Below, piece by piece: positions 1 through 10,684 of a DNA stretch of 64,000 bases. The first letter of the stretch is position 1. Every line of letters begins with the position of its first letter. Position numbers and translations under genes: made by a program. The notes under the pieces were generated by a model that made no database searches, was not told the origin of the DNA, and saw nothing but the letters and a program-made list of their open reading frames with translations. The stretch is from Lasiosphaeria ovina (lineage: Eukaryota > Ascomycota > Sordariomycetes > Sordariales > Lasiosphaeriaceae): contig JAULSN010000004.1 of NCBI GenBank assembly GCA_033439765.1, positions 1,932,001 to 1,996,000 on the forward strand. The letters are read 5' to 3'.

Positions 1-1548
1 GGAGTCGGTTGCTATGGAAGTCCACTCACGGCCTGATGCCGCCTGGCTGTACGACGGTGATATTTGACCTCGCGTATTTCTGCTTGAGACACTCGTAGAG
101 ATACGGGCTGCTGCCCAGGCCGCCAACCAGGATGATTTTCTTCATACAGCCAGCCCGTTAGCTACCTTTACACAAAGTCGGTTTTGGGGGATCGAAGGAA
201 CCCACTGAGACGGCCAGCCGTTGGGACTTGACTTCGTTGATCTGTGCGGTTATCAGCCGTTTAATTCCTTCAAAGGCTTGGGCGAAGGCCTTTTGGATGT
301 CATCACTGCCGACTTGCATTAGAAATCTCTAGAAAAAACCAACGGCTGTTGTTCTGTGTGACTTGCCTGCTAAAGTGGATGCAACCGTATTTGATAAACG
401 GCTTCCTTGAGGTGTCATCCAGGCTGGAGTTGGCAAAAGCTTCGACTGGGATTCGGACGATATACTCCTTGTTTGCATTCCCCGGTTTGAACCGGGTCTT
501 GATGATCTGTTCCCAGTCTCCTTTCATGATCTCCTTAATACCGGCCTTACTAAGGTGGTCCCACCTGCGGCCTAATCGTGCCTTGCACATGGACTCAAAG
601 GCCTCGTCAACGAAGATGCCGCCATAGAGGCCCCCTAGATGTTTGGCGGTTTGTTAGGCATATATGCTTTCATCAAGCAGTGGGGTTTCCACTCAAAGCT
701 AACTGACCTGTGCCCACGACAGCCTCCTCCATAGCGATAGGATCTACCCGGTCGATTTTGTAGCTGATCAAGTCGACTGTGCCGCCTCCAGCGTCGCAAA
801 TGACGTAAACCTCGCCGGGCTTTGCCTTGCAGTTTGGCTCGCAAAACGTGGACATGGCGGCCGCTTCGGGCTCTGGGGCAAACGACAGCTTCGTCGGACC
901 GGCAGGGCGGCGGTCCAGGATGCCGGCCGCCTTGGCAGCCCGCTGCATGCCCTGGCGGGCATAGTTCTTCCAGATGGCTGGCACCGTGAGCACGACGTGG
1001 AAGGGCATGGCGTCGACAACCGGCTCGCCGTAGACCTTGTGGATGCTCTCGAGGATGTGCTGCCACAGGAGGCGGAGGTAGTCACTGATGAGGTCGATGG
1101 CAGTTTTGCCGTTCTCCCGCAGCATCCGCCGGGCGCGCAAGAGCGACTCGGAGGACCTCAGATTCTTGTCAAGGTCTTCGTCTTTTAGCAGAAGAAGCTT
1201 GAACCAGCGGACAGGGTCTGCATCGGTGGGGATTTCGTAACCCCAGAGGACTTTGTCGTCCTCGTAAAACAGTTCCGTCGGCGCCTTGGCGTCCTCTTCG
1301 TCGGTTCCGGGCCAGTCCGTGATCAGGTTGACCTGGTTGCTCTTAAGATCGGCCGCTGTGGCCCACGCCGCGCCCGAAAAACTAGGTAGCGAGACGTTAG
1401 TTCTGCGTTCTTGAGCCTAGGTTGTTGGGAGGAGTACATGTACGCACGTCGTTCCAAAGTCTATCCCAATTACCATTACTTCATCTTCGTCGTCCGAGCC
1501 ATGTCGGTTTTTGGGCCGCGAGGCCAGCACCTGGTTTTGCCAACTCAT
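1..1548 (-). CDS. Hsp70-like ATPase (fungal Hsp70 family), 3' part outside window
   Basis: This is an actin-like ATPase of the Hsp70 superfamily, of the divergent fungal type often found among accessory genes. Exon 1 is 1548-1448 and exon 2 is 1381-708; joining them gives the phosphate-1 loop VIGIDFGTTFSGAAW. Exon 2 also carries the phosphate-2 motif VICDAGGGTVDL. Exon 3 starts at 634 (VVGTG/GLYGGIFVDEAF) and runs to about 345. Exon 4 is about 310-190. The last visible exon, 139-30, carries the adenosine motif ILVGGLGSSPYLYE and ends at a GTGAGT donor at 29, so the gene continues beyond position 1. Introns 1 and 2 are well supported by frame. The junction near 310-350 is not clean in any phase I tried, so a mis-assigned splice or minor damage there is possible. 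The peptide-binding domain is not in view, so the client and role are unknown. Confidence 0.85.
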
Positions 1549-1693
1549 GATCGGTACCTAAGCTAAGGCGCAAGGTGGTACCTAGGTAAGAGTCTCGAAC
1601 AAGTTGAAGATGGTAGCCATAAGGAGTACCAGTCTCCCCGGAATGGTGCCTCCTATTTAAGCAGAGGGAAGAAAGGAGAGGCAACACTGGAAC

Positions 1694-2143
1694 CGGCCGG
1701 CCGGGTCAGACTCGGTATACATTAAGCGTTTTGAGAGAACCAGGCTGACGCAGACGCCCCCTTGTTGGATCATGACATGGTAAGGACCTAGGTCTAGATG
1801 GTTCAACGGAGGCGTCTCAGCCTGCCTGCCATCCAGTTCGAACATAACGGTTTGCATCTTGCCTGCACAAAGACCGCCTTTTGTGCTCCGATGGCGGGAA
1901 CGGGCCGGTCGGGTCAGAGTTAGATATCCCTTAAACGCCCTGACTTACTTTGAGAGAACCAGGTTGACGCAGATGTCTTTCTCGGGTCTTGAAATGGTCG
2001 GGACCTAGATCTTGATGGTACAGGGAGGCGTCTCAGCCTGCCTGCCTATCAGTAACCCGCGTATTTTTGCCTGCAGCTCGGGCATAACGGTTTGCACCGT
2101 GCCTGCACAAAGACAAAGACCCCTTTTGTGCTCCGATGGCGTT
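1694..2143. repeat. Degenerate tandem duplication (two ~200-240 bp copies)
   Basis: Two diverged direct copies lie side by side: about 1694-1894 and about 1906-2143. Shared blocks in the same order include GGAGGCGTCTCAGCCTGCCT, CATAACGGTTTGCA and CCTTTTGTGCTCCGATGGCG, plus a common GAGAGAACCAGGYTGACGCAGA start. On the minus strand both read QTVM-x-EL...GRQAETPP, so a coding segment may have been duplicated, but no complete gene can be built. The 1549-1693 flank between this array and the Hsp70-like start holds only promoter-type sequence with GGTACCTA repeats. Confidence 0.7.
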
Positions 2144-2499
2144 CATGGCTGCCTGCATATCCTGCTTTGCATTGTACCTACAGCATCCCCTGTAACTGAC
2201 AAAGAACGTATTCCGCCATTCTTCCCCCCTCTCCCCCTTGAAATGGACTGGGTACCCAGCTGAGCCTTCCGATTCGATTCTGTTCCTTAAAGAATCAGTT
2301 TTGAACTCAAAGTCTAGCTCCTCATTGCTTGCGGGAACAATAGGCAACAACAAAAGTGAGGACACCGACGCCGACATGGTCGACCAGCCCGCTCCTCTTC
2401 CTCCCTGGTCTCTAGAGATGCTCCTGGATATGGCGACACGGGAGCTAATGGTTCGGCCAATCCTCATCATCGTCCTCAAGGCGGTGAAGCCGGCGAGTC

Positions 2500-3803
2500 T
2501 CTCGTGGCCCTAACGACTCAGAGACCGTCCTCTCATGTCAAAGTGACTCGGATGACGGGGTTGCAGTACCATGGGCCAGCCGGCGAGAGTCGGGCTCAGT
2601 TCTGGGACCAGGCGGCACAAGAACTAGAGAATGAGGTCGCCGACCTCGGATCTCGGGCCGCCAAGCTCAAAGGAAACTCGCCGAAACAGTTGCAGATGAT
2701 GATGCAAGAACAGTCGGCGACCTTCGCGTTCCGCTCGCTGTCGGGGGCAGCCGCAGCCGTAGAGAAGAAGCCCCCGAGAGCGAGCTGCGACAGAAGACGG
2801 CCGAAGCCAAGGAAGCAGTGAGACAGTGGAAGGAGATGGGTCGCGAGCTGAACCATCTCCACGCCTCGGCCCAGGCGGGGCTCTAAATAGTCACCGACGA
2901 TTACCTGACACAGCTGGCCAACACGTTGCGCTTCAATATCCAGAACCTCGCCTTCCAATATTTTGGAGGAGACGCCCCGCCAAAGAGGAGCAAGATCGGA
3001 AGACAAACCGAATACTTCAAGCGTTACCTTGAACCTGTCAAAGACTGGTATCCCTACATTTCCTCGAGAGACAGGTGCCACAGTATCATCCAGAGGTTCC
3101 TGTGGAGGGCTGTAGTCCACCGCATCTTCGATAACTTCCACTAGGCCGGTGAGGCGGCCCCATTAGTTTACCGGCTGGCCGAATTGTTAAGGCCTGGTTA
3201 GTCTAGTCCCCTCCGACGGTAAAACCGCATCTCGCTATAGATGAAGACGTCCAACTAACCCTTACGCAATTAGAGACCCAGCTGCAACGGACTGCTGGGT
3301 CCTACTCTAGAGCCGCCGTAGATTCCGAAGCCCAACGCAAGTTCCAGCGGTGGAGGGCGTCCACAGCCGCGCTCTTCACGGCCGAAGTCGATGCTGAAGA
3401 CAAGCGGCGGGACCGAGAAGGCCTGTCAGCAGCCAAACGCAGAATCCACGACGGGATATACAGCACAATTCAGCCGTTCGCCAGGTCTGGAAGCGAAGGC
3501 TTAGCCCAGGAGCTCAGCCATATTATCGACGGTGCGATTGCCTTGGACAAGGAGATCGGCCGGCAGCTGGCCGTGGTACAGTGGGAGTTTGGCAATGTTG
3601 ACGGGCCTGGGACAATGGCATTTGACCCGACGACGATGAAGCTGAAGCCGGGTCAAAAGCCGCCGTCAGTGAACAGCCCCAGAAACAGGGCCGTGTGTCT
3701 TGTCATCGAGCCAGCCATGGTGAAGCGAGGGAGAGTGACGGGAGAAGACTATGGCACAGAGACGTTGCTGTTGCCGATGCAAGTGTCGTTGAGAAGGCCG
3801 TAG
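2500..3803 (+). pseudogene. Broken coiled-coil hypothetical gene
   Basis: A fungal coiled-coil protein of unknown function reads through this stretch but is interrupted. Charged helical sequence (QELENEVADLGSRAAKLK) from about 2610 passes by a frameshift, somewhere between 2660 and 2790, into ESELRQKTAEAKEAV. It then meets TAA at 2884-2886 just before IVTDDYLTQLANTLRF, and TAG at 3142-3144 after RIFDNFH. After a plausible intron (GTTAGT donor near 3196, CTATAG acceptor ending near 3240, phase 1) the frame is open to a natural stop at 3803 (DEDVQLTLTQLETQLQ ... LLLPMQVSLRRP). TAA fits CAA->TAA and TAG fits TGG->TAG, both CpA->TpA type changes. The upstream limit is unclear; open sequence from 2238 may belong to it. 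Function unknown. Confidence 0.65.
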
Positions 3804-4721
3804 ACAGAGTCCTGATTCGACAATTATGGTAGCTCGCCTACGGAGAGTACATTGGGATTAGGATTATATGTTGAGAGAAAAGGTTGGCCCGGAACGGAAG
3901 GAGCAGGCGGGAGCGGCGAGTGCGCCATTTAGTCGGCACGAGAATGGCGTCACACCCGTACGATACCGCTGGAAAACACGGCAGGCACGGCCCACGGCCC
4001 GAGGCCAGCTTAGCAGATCAGACCAAAAGAGAACGGGCAATAATGGAAGGACAAATAACGAGGGCAGGAGCGGCGCCGGAGCGGCGCCGGAGCATCGTAG
4101 AGGATCTGGTAGGGACGAGAGGGGAGCACCTTCCAAAGAAGGGGGCAGGGGGCACCCCCCACCCACTGTACCATAGAGTCCGCGCGAGCGGTATTGAGCC
4201 CAGTAGAGGGACCCCATACCCATAAGGGTAATTATGCTGTGGCTGGTTGGGTTTCCGACGGAGGACGGGCATATGTAGGAGGTAGGCAGCTTTCATACAC
4301 TGCACAATACTGATATCACTTTCGGAACTAGTCTACGTTGCAAAAGGGGGCAAGTTTATTTACGCTGCGAGCGAACAGCTCACTCTAATTTCCATTTACC
4401 ATTATTTCCATTTTTTACAATTTACTTCCAGCGCAGAAAAATTGCACATTCCTAGAAAAATACAGTGAATGTCTGTCTATCGAACGCCTTTCTTTTTCAC
4501 TCTCCTTCTGAGGGCAAGTGATCTACCGAGAAAGAAAATAAGATGTACGTGTGTATGTGTGTATGTGTGTGTGAGAGGCACTATCTGCCGTACAACAAGC
4601 AAGACAGGGTGTGTTCCACCGCTGCAGCAGGAGTGGTATTTGAGCAGGGAAGGTAAATAGTCTTGCTGTAAAAAAAAAAAGGAGAGCGTCTCCCCCCTCA
4701 AAAACATGCCAGCCAAGGGGT
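3804..4721. other. Intergenic, no gene seen
   Basis: About 0.9 kb between the broken coiled-coil gene and the 3' end of MIC12. It contains a short internal duplication of GAGCGGCGCCG near 4070-4095 and a GT-rich run at 4549-4571. Small open frames on both strands overlap each other and lack protein-like composition. Confidence 0.6.
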
Positions 4722-5791
4722 TTATATCCCCCGTAACCTCGTGTTGTCCCGCTTGTCTATCGGCGTGTAGCGGGCCCGCAGGAGCTCGTCGACGCTCTGG
4801 CCCATGATGGCGTCGGGGTCCTTCTTCTCGTAGCGCTCGGCCAGCGCCTTCTCGACATCGGACAGGTGCATCAGCTTGGCGTCGACCTTCGCCTCGGCGC
4901 GCTCCTCAGCCAGCAGCACCGCCGCCTGCGCCCGCCCAATCATCTGGCGGCCCTTCTCGATGCCGCGCTCGATCGTCTTGCCCACGACGCCCCTCGCCGC
5001 GCTCGCCTCCTCCTGCACCGCGTGCGCCGTCTCGACGGCCTGCGCCCGCGCCGACGCCGCCCGCGTCTTAATCTCTCCCGCCACGGCGCGCGATTCCTCC
5101 CGCACCGCGTGCGCCACCTCTCCCGCTCGCGCCTTAGCTCCGTCCGCCGCCTCGCCCGCCCACGCCTTGGCTCCGTCCACGCGGCTCCGGATCCCCGCGG
5201 CAGCCGCCTGCGCGTCCTCCCTTGCCTGGCGCGCGGCGGCCGCCCCAACCACGTCTCGCGTCGTCGTGTTGCCGCTGGTGCTGTCGGCGGCGGCGGCGCT
5301 CCTCTCGAGGCCGAGCAGGCGCGCGGCCGCGTCCTCGGCGGTCTCGACGGCGGCGGTCCAGTCCTTGTTCTGCGCCCAGCGCACGGCACCCTCGATCTCG
5401 GCGTTCCAGCGGTCCTTGGCGCTCTCGACAAAGTGCGCGCGCTCCTGGGCGGCCAGCTCCCGCCGCGTCGGCCGTGGCAGCAGCGCGTCGGCCGCGGCCC
5501 GGCTGCTCGCGTCCGAGTACGGCGACGACGGCGTCGCCAGGCCGTGCAGCACCAGCGCCTGGGCGCGCAGCACGTCGGCCTGCGCCTGCCGGTTACGCTC
5601 GTGCGCCGCGACCGCGAGGTAGGTTGCGCCTAGGGTGAGCGTGATGCCGCCGGTCTGTAGTGGGGGGGTTGGTTAGCGACGGGAGTTGGGAACGGGACAT
5701 GGGCACGAAGTGGGCGGGCATCAATCAGGATGAGATAACGAGGCAACGGAGGAAGGGAGGAGAAACATACAAGGCCTGCGAGAAAGCCCAT
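4722..5791 (-). CDS. MIC12: MICOS complex subunit Mic12
   Basis: This is Mic12 (Aim5/Fmp51 family), a small inner-membrane subunit of the mitochondrial MICOS complex that shapes cristae junctions. Exon 1 is 5791-5771 (MGFLAGL); the GTATGT donor is at 5770 and the CTACAG acceptor ends at 5655. Exon 2 is 5654-4722. The spliced product is 317 aa. The N-terminus MGFLAGL/TGGITLTLGATYLAVAAHERN is the single membrane segment typical of the family, followed by ERAHFVESAKDRWNAEIEGAVRWAQ, the family signature. The middle is an alanine-rich helical region with repeated AGEVAHAV / AVETAHAV blocks, longer than in yeast. The first exon codes for only seven residues, so it is easily missed in automatic annotation. 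It is transcribed divergently from the mitochondrial bL17 gene. Confidence 0.93.
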
Positions 5792-6433
5792 GGTTACTGT
5801 TTAAATTGGTCTATCTCCGTCTTTGGATAGACGCTGAGCGGACGAAAGAGAAGGAACACGCTGCGGGATTTGGGAGTCTGACTGGCGACGGTCCGGGAGA
5901 TGCTGAGAAATGAATGCGCAAGTCCAATTGGGTGCCAATTATGTCTGCGTCTGCTGCGCGCGGCGTAGTTTTGCAAGGCTTATTATGTGCGAGCGCCCAC
6001 GGTTGGCTGGTCGGACATGATTGCTGATTTTGCGATTGGGGTGTTGGCGGGTGACGTAGTTCTCGTGGAATGCCTCTTCGTTTCGAGCGTCGTCGAAAAG
6101 AGGCGGGTGGAGCTTAGCCAGTTGCATTATTACCCCTGCATCTGCATCGCCAAGTTGGATCTCCCAGCGCATTGAGATTTTGAGATCCGGGTTAGGGTTA
6201 AAGTTTTGCCCAGTAGCACCAGCTTGAGTGGGGGCAAATTTTCAAAGGCAAGCAGCGGCCATCCGCAGCAGCAGCCGAAGTGTGTCAAGCAAAGCCTCAG
6301 TTCTTGTTACGAGTAACGAACGAACGATACGGCCACATTCCCATCTCCGCCGGCCAATTGCCGCCCCGCCGCACCTCCGACCGGCGACGACGACCTCCCA
6401 ACAGAAGAGACTAAACAGAGAAAGAGACACACG
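5792..6433. promoter_or_regulatory. Shared divergent promoter region MIC12 | mrpl8
   Basis: A 642-bp region lies between the start codons of two nuclear genes for mitochondrial proteins transcribed away from each other. It must hold both promoters and 5' leaders. No coding sequence was recognised in it. Co-regulation is an inference from layout only. Confidence 0.6.
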
Positions 6434-7030
6434 ATGGCGGGCGGCGGCACGGCGTACCGGCATCTCGGCCGCGACTCGGCCCATCGCCAGGCCCTGCTGC
6501 GCAACCTGGTCACGTCGCTGATCCGCGACGAGAGCATCCAGACGACGTGGCCCAAGGCCAAGGAGGCTCAGCGTATGGCCGAGAAGCTGATCACGCTGGC
6601 CAAGAAGAACAACGAGACGTCGCGCCGCAAGATCCAGGGCATGCTCTTTGTGAGTTTGATCCCCCCTCCCCACCCCGTCCCTCCGACCAACTCTAACAAA
6701 AACGGGCAGACACCACAAGAACTCATGCCCAAGGTCCTCGGCGAGCTGCGTGAGCGCTACGCCGACCGCGCGGGCGGGTGCACGCGGGTGCTGCGCACGG
6801 AGCCCAAGGACACTTACTCGCAGGCGCCGTCGGCGATCCTGGAGCTGGTCGACGGGCCCAAGGACATGCGGTTCGCCGTGACGGCGGCGGCGGTTGCGCG
6901 CGACCGCCGCATGGGCGTCGAGCACTCGCGGCTGACGCTCAAGAACGTGGACAAGGTCACGCGCTACCGCCCCGGCGGCAAGCAGGCGTTTGAGGACATG
7001 GTCAAGCGTGTCAGCAAGCTCGCGCTGTGA
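6434..7030 (+). CDS. mrpl8: Mitochondrial large-subunit ribosomal protein bL17m
   Basis: This is the bacterial-type L17 protein of the mitochondrial ribosome (yeast Mrpl8). Exons are 6434-6649 and 6710-7030, giving 178 aa. The L17 core is clear: YRHLGRDSAHRQALLRNLVTSLI near the N-terminus, then AQRMAEKLITLAKK, then GGCTRVLRT. The C-terminus extends past the bacterial domain with DMRFAVTAAAVARDRRMG, as in fungal homologues. The intron 6650-6709 has donor GTGAGT and acceptor GGGCAG. It is 60 nt long with no in-frame stop, so a retained-intron transcript would add 20 residues without breaking the frame. The conserved block GMLF/TPQELMPKVLGEL supports the spliced form. Confidence 0.95.
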   Translation: MAGGGTAYRHLGRDSAHRQALLRNLVTSLIRDESIQTTWPKAKEAQRMAEKLITLAKKNNETSRRKIQGMLFVSLIPPPHPVPPTNSNKNGQTPQELMPKVLGELRERYADRAGGCTRVLRTEPKDTYSQAPSAILELVDGPKDMRFAVTAAAVARDRRMGVEHSRLTLKNVDKVTRYRPGGKQAFEDMVKRVSKLAL

Positions 7031-7571
7031 TCTGATCTCACTGTCGAAACAAGAATAAAAGAATAAATCCAATAAGAACGAAAAAAAGGGGGGAGGGGCT
7101 GTAAGTTGCAAGCCCGCCGCAGCCGAGCAAGAGAAGGCAAGGCAAGGTAGGCAGGCCGGCGTGTATATGTATATATAAATATTTGTATCTATGGTGTAAT
7201 CCTCATTTCTTTTGCTCTTTTTCATTTTTAAAAACACTCCTGACTGCTAGAGGACAAGTCCCGCCCAAGCATAGAGGCAATTCTCGGGTCTTTTTTCTCT
7301 CTTTTTTCTCTAGACTTGGACAGGGAAATAGAAGTGGCAGAATTTGTGTAGGTATTGTTGCTACCCTTCATACAAAGAAAGAAAGAAAGAAAGAAAGATA
7401 AATTCAACACAATAAATTGATATAGAACTATACACACCTCCGTCTCCAAACCACCAATTAGCTGACAACGCCCGAAATCGCAGGAGGCCACAGATCCTTT
7501 CTCTCTCCATTTTTCATTACCAAACTTATAGAACCCTTTTACACAAATATATATATATATACCCACGCCAT
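7031..7571. other. Convergent 3' UTR region with (AAAG)n
   Basis: This is the shared 3' flank of the bL17m and UTP25 genes. It contains an AAAG microsatellite at 7374-7398 (about six units) and an AT run near 7548-7560. No gene seen. Confidence 0.7.
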
Positions 7572-10030
7572 CTACACAAAGTCAAACGTGTCGCCCTGGT
7601 CGTTGAGCATCTTGGCGACGCGCTGGGTGCCGACGATGCGCTCGAGCTTCATGACGTCGTAGCGAGAGAATATAGCGCGGACAGCGCCGCGCGAGGGGTC
7701 GAGCAGCAGGGCTTGCTCGCTGCGCTGCAGGAAGCCGCCGGCGATCTCGGCGTAGAACAGCGGGTTGTCGGGCAGGGCGTAGAAGACGACGCGGCGGACG
7801 CCCTTGACCTGGTAGCGGCGGAAGTGGTGGGCGCGCTCCGTGTAGAGCAGCACGCGGTGGCGGCCCGTCAGGAAGTGCGAGCGCGCGCGCGACGCCTCGG
7901 GCACGTCGGCGTACTCGGAGATGGTGCCAAACGTGATGCTCTCGGCGGCGGCGTCGTTGGCGAAGTAGTTGCGCACGCGCACAAAGTCGAGGTACGACGG
8001 GATTAAGATGAGGGTGCCGCCGGCGTCCTTGGCGCCGCGCTTGGCCAGCGCCGGCACGATGGCCTTGGTGAAGTAGGCGAAGCGCGCGTCCGGGTCGCCG
8101 GCCACCGACGGCGCCTCGAAGCGGCTGAAGGTCTGCTTGGCCTTGACGCCGAGCTGCTGCAGCACGCCCGCGCACTCCTGCTGCAGCCGCGCCTTGCCGG
8201 CCCAGTTGTGGCAGTGCACACGGAGCAGCTCCGTCAGCTCGGGCGTGTTGAAGGCGCTGAGCACCACCGTCTGGCGGAAGTACTTGGCCTGGTCGTCCAG
8301 GTACCACGTCCGCACCCGGCTGAAGTCGCAGCCGTGGGCGTCCTTGGGCTGGATGTTGAGGTGCTCAAAGACGTACTCGACGTGCTCCCAGTTCTGCATC
8401 AGCAGCGCGTCGGCCTGGTCGACAATCACCACCTCGATGGAGCTGAGGAAGTCGTAGTCCATCTTCTTCTCCTCCTCGGACCCGATGGCCATGCGCAGCC
8501 CCAGCGGGCTGGCAAAGATGATGTCCGAGTTGTAGAACTGCGAAAAGTACTTGATGGTCTTGCGCGTGAACTTCATGCCCAGCCGGAACATGTCGTCGTC
8601 GTTGCCGGCGAAGAGGTCCCGGAAGTCGTCGGGCTTGTCGTCGGAGAACTTGGACTGCTTGTCCGTGTATCCGTCGTCGAAGCGCTTCCTGTTCTCCTGC
8701 TGCGTCGGCTCGATGATGCTGCAGATCATCTCTACCATCTTTACGCACGACTGCCGTGTCGGCAGGATTATCAACACCTTGGGCCGCGTGAAGCCTTGGT
8801 CCCGCAGCTCTAGGTCCTCGCTGCCCGGCTGTTGCCGCGACAGCCTGTCGTTGTTCTTGACCACCCGGTCGCGCGTTCTAGTGTCTTGTCAGTTGATAGG
8901 CACCGGATTGCTTTCATCCCTTTGTCTTGACGTACTTGAAAATGTGATTGAGGGCATGCAGACAGGCCATCCGCCTCACACTCTCGGCTCCGGCAACTGT
9001 TCGGTTGCAGTAGAGCAGATCGGAGTAGTTGAAGAGGAGCGGCGCGATTGTCTGCTCAATGGGGTCGAATGTGGCGTGCTTGGGCCCCATTGTCTCGCTC
9101 AGCTTCTTCTTGAGCTTGAGGCCGCTAATTCCAGACACGGGTCTCGGGAGAAGCGCCGAGTCGCCCGAGTCACTGGAATCCCCTACGTCGGGCGTGTGGA
9201 TGAGAGTCCTTATGGGTTTGGCGACAACTCGGTGCGTGCGCCATTTGTCCTCCTGGATGGCCTTGAGCCGCGGGAGCAGCAGCGCTTGGTCTGGGTCGAC
9301 AAAGTGCGTCTCGAAGGGATCCTCAGCATCGGCTTCTTCGTCGTCGTAGTCAAACAAATCTTCCGGCTTCACGTCGGCAGGGTCCTCCTCTGGCTCCTCG
9401 ACTCGGTCGACGTCTTCGGCATTTTCGTCGTCGTCCTCGCCGGCGGCGTTTGCGGCAGACTCTGGGGTGGGCTGTTCAGTCCTGTCGTCGGCCGAGGGGT
9501 GGTCCAGCTTCCGCCTTTTCGCTTTGTGAAGGGCGCTTTCCACAAGACTTTGCATAAGGCTCAGATAGGGCTTCCCAGATGCGCCAGTCTGCACATCGTC
9601 GTCGTCGTCGTCGCCCGAGTCGATCCCGCCGTCATCGTCGGCGCCGGACCCATCTTCGGACATGTCCTCGGCCGAGTCCATTTCCTCATCTCCATCCTCG
9701 CTGTTTTCGCAGTCAGCATTGAAATTGCCAGGCTACCCAAGAACAGGTACAGCAGGGGGAATGGAAGCATGCGCGCGCGTACTCTTCCTTTGCGGCGAGC
9801 CGTTCCGTGTCGAAGCGCGAACGGGGCCCTGCGCGCGCATATGTAGTGGTGCCCCTGCCCCTTCCTCTACCCCTACCCCTAGAGTTGCCTCTCCCGCCGT
9901 CAAAGCTGCTGCTGCCTCTGCCGCCCCTGAAGCCTCCTCTCGAGCCTCCTCTGAATCCTCCCTGGGGGCCTCCTCTGCCTCTCGGCGCTCCCGACCCGCC
10001 TCGTGGTCCACCACGGCCTCTATGTGCCAT
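7572..10030 (-). CDS. utp25: U3 snoRNA-associated protein 25 (UTP25)
   Basis: Utp25 (digestive-organ-expansion-factor family) is a nucleolar component of the small-subunit processome needed for early 18S rRNA processing. Exon 1 is 10030-9783, exon 2 is 9700-8936 and exon 3 is 8877-7572; the sum is 2319 nt, or 772 aa. The N-terminus is an RGG-rich tail ([12 protein letters not shown]...), followed by an acidic region ([21 protein letters not shown]) and then the DEAD-helicase-like fold with degenerate motifs: [61 protein letters not shown]. Donors are GTACGC and GTACGT; the first acceptor ACAG follows a GCTGAC branch site. All three phases agree (2, 2, then closed). It pairs divergently with the eIF3f gene. 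Confidence 0.94.
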
Positions 10031-10684
10031 ATCTTGATTACAATTTATAGCCTGCCAATTTTGGTTAGGCGCGGTTATATCACGGTAGAAAATGGGGGCG
10101 TTGGTGGACAATTTGAGCCGTCGACCTCGAACTCGACGAGCAAAAAAAAGTTGCAGATAATTGTTCTTCAGCCTTGTCTGCCAAGCCCACTGAAATTGGA
10201 GTTATTGGACCTTGGACTTGGACCCCGCCAAAACGGCACCATTGAACCGGTCAGCCTTGCACGCCACGGGCTGCACAAGGTGGGGTTATGCTCTTATCGC
10301 CGTCTGCCAAGACTGCTTATCTTAGCGCGCACAACCACACACATCCCAAGTTACGTACCCGCAATGGGCCAAAACCAAAAATTCGAAAGCGGGCGGCACT
10401 CCACACAGGGGAAACTGGCCTGGTTTTTGGTTGAAAGAATAGCGACGACGGGTCGTGAGAAAGAAACGAAGTTGCGCCAAAAGCTTACTGCCGACTCGCC
10501 CCGGCCTGACAGAACTTTGCCAATCCGCGACCCTTTTTTTTTTGCCCTTGGATTTTCCGCTTCTTTCTTTTCCCTCTCTAATCCACCAAGACCCCCAACC
10601 CCTGCCTGCCCGCCAACAAACCCTCTTCAGTGTTGAGACAGGCCAGACAGGACAGACCGAACAATACACACACCTTCTGCAAAT
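10031..10684. promoter_or_regulatory. Shared divergent promoter UTP25 | eIF3f
   Basis: 654 bp between the start codons of a ribosome-biogenesis gene and a translation-initiation gene. There is a pyrimidine-rich stretch upstream of the eIF3f start (about 10530-10620). No coding sequence was recognised. Joint control is plausible from layout alone. Confidence 0.55.

Noticed and set aside
2238..2513. MKWTGYP segment resembling a chromodomain WxGY motif
   Set aside because: The rest of the frame does not fit a chromodomain; a chance match.
8551..9846. 431-codon plus-strand open frame
   Set aside because: It lies antisense to UTP25 exons 2 and 3; its composition mirrors the reverse of a conserved gene.
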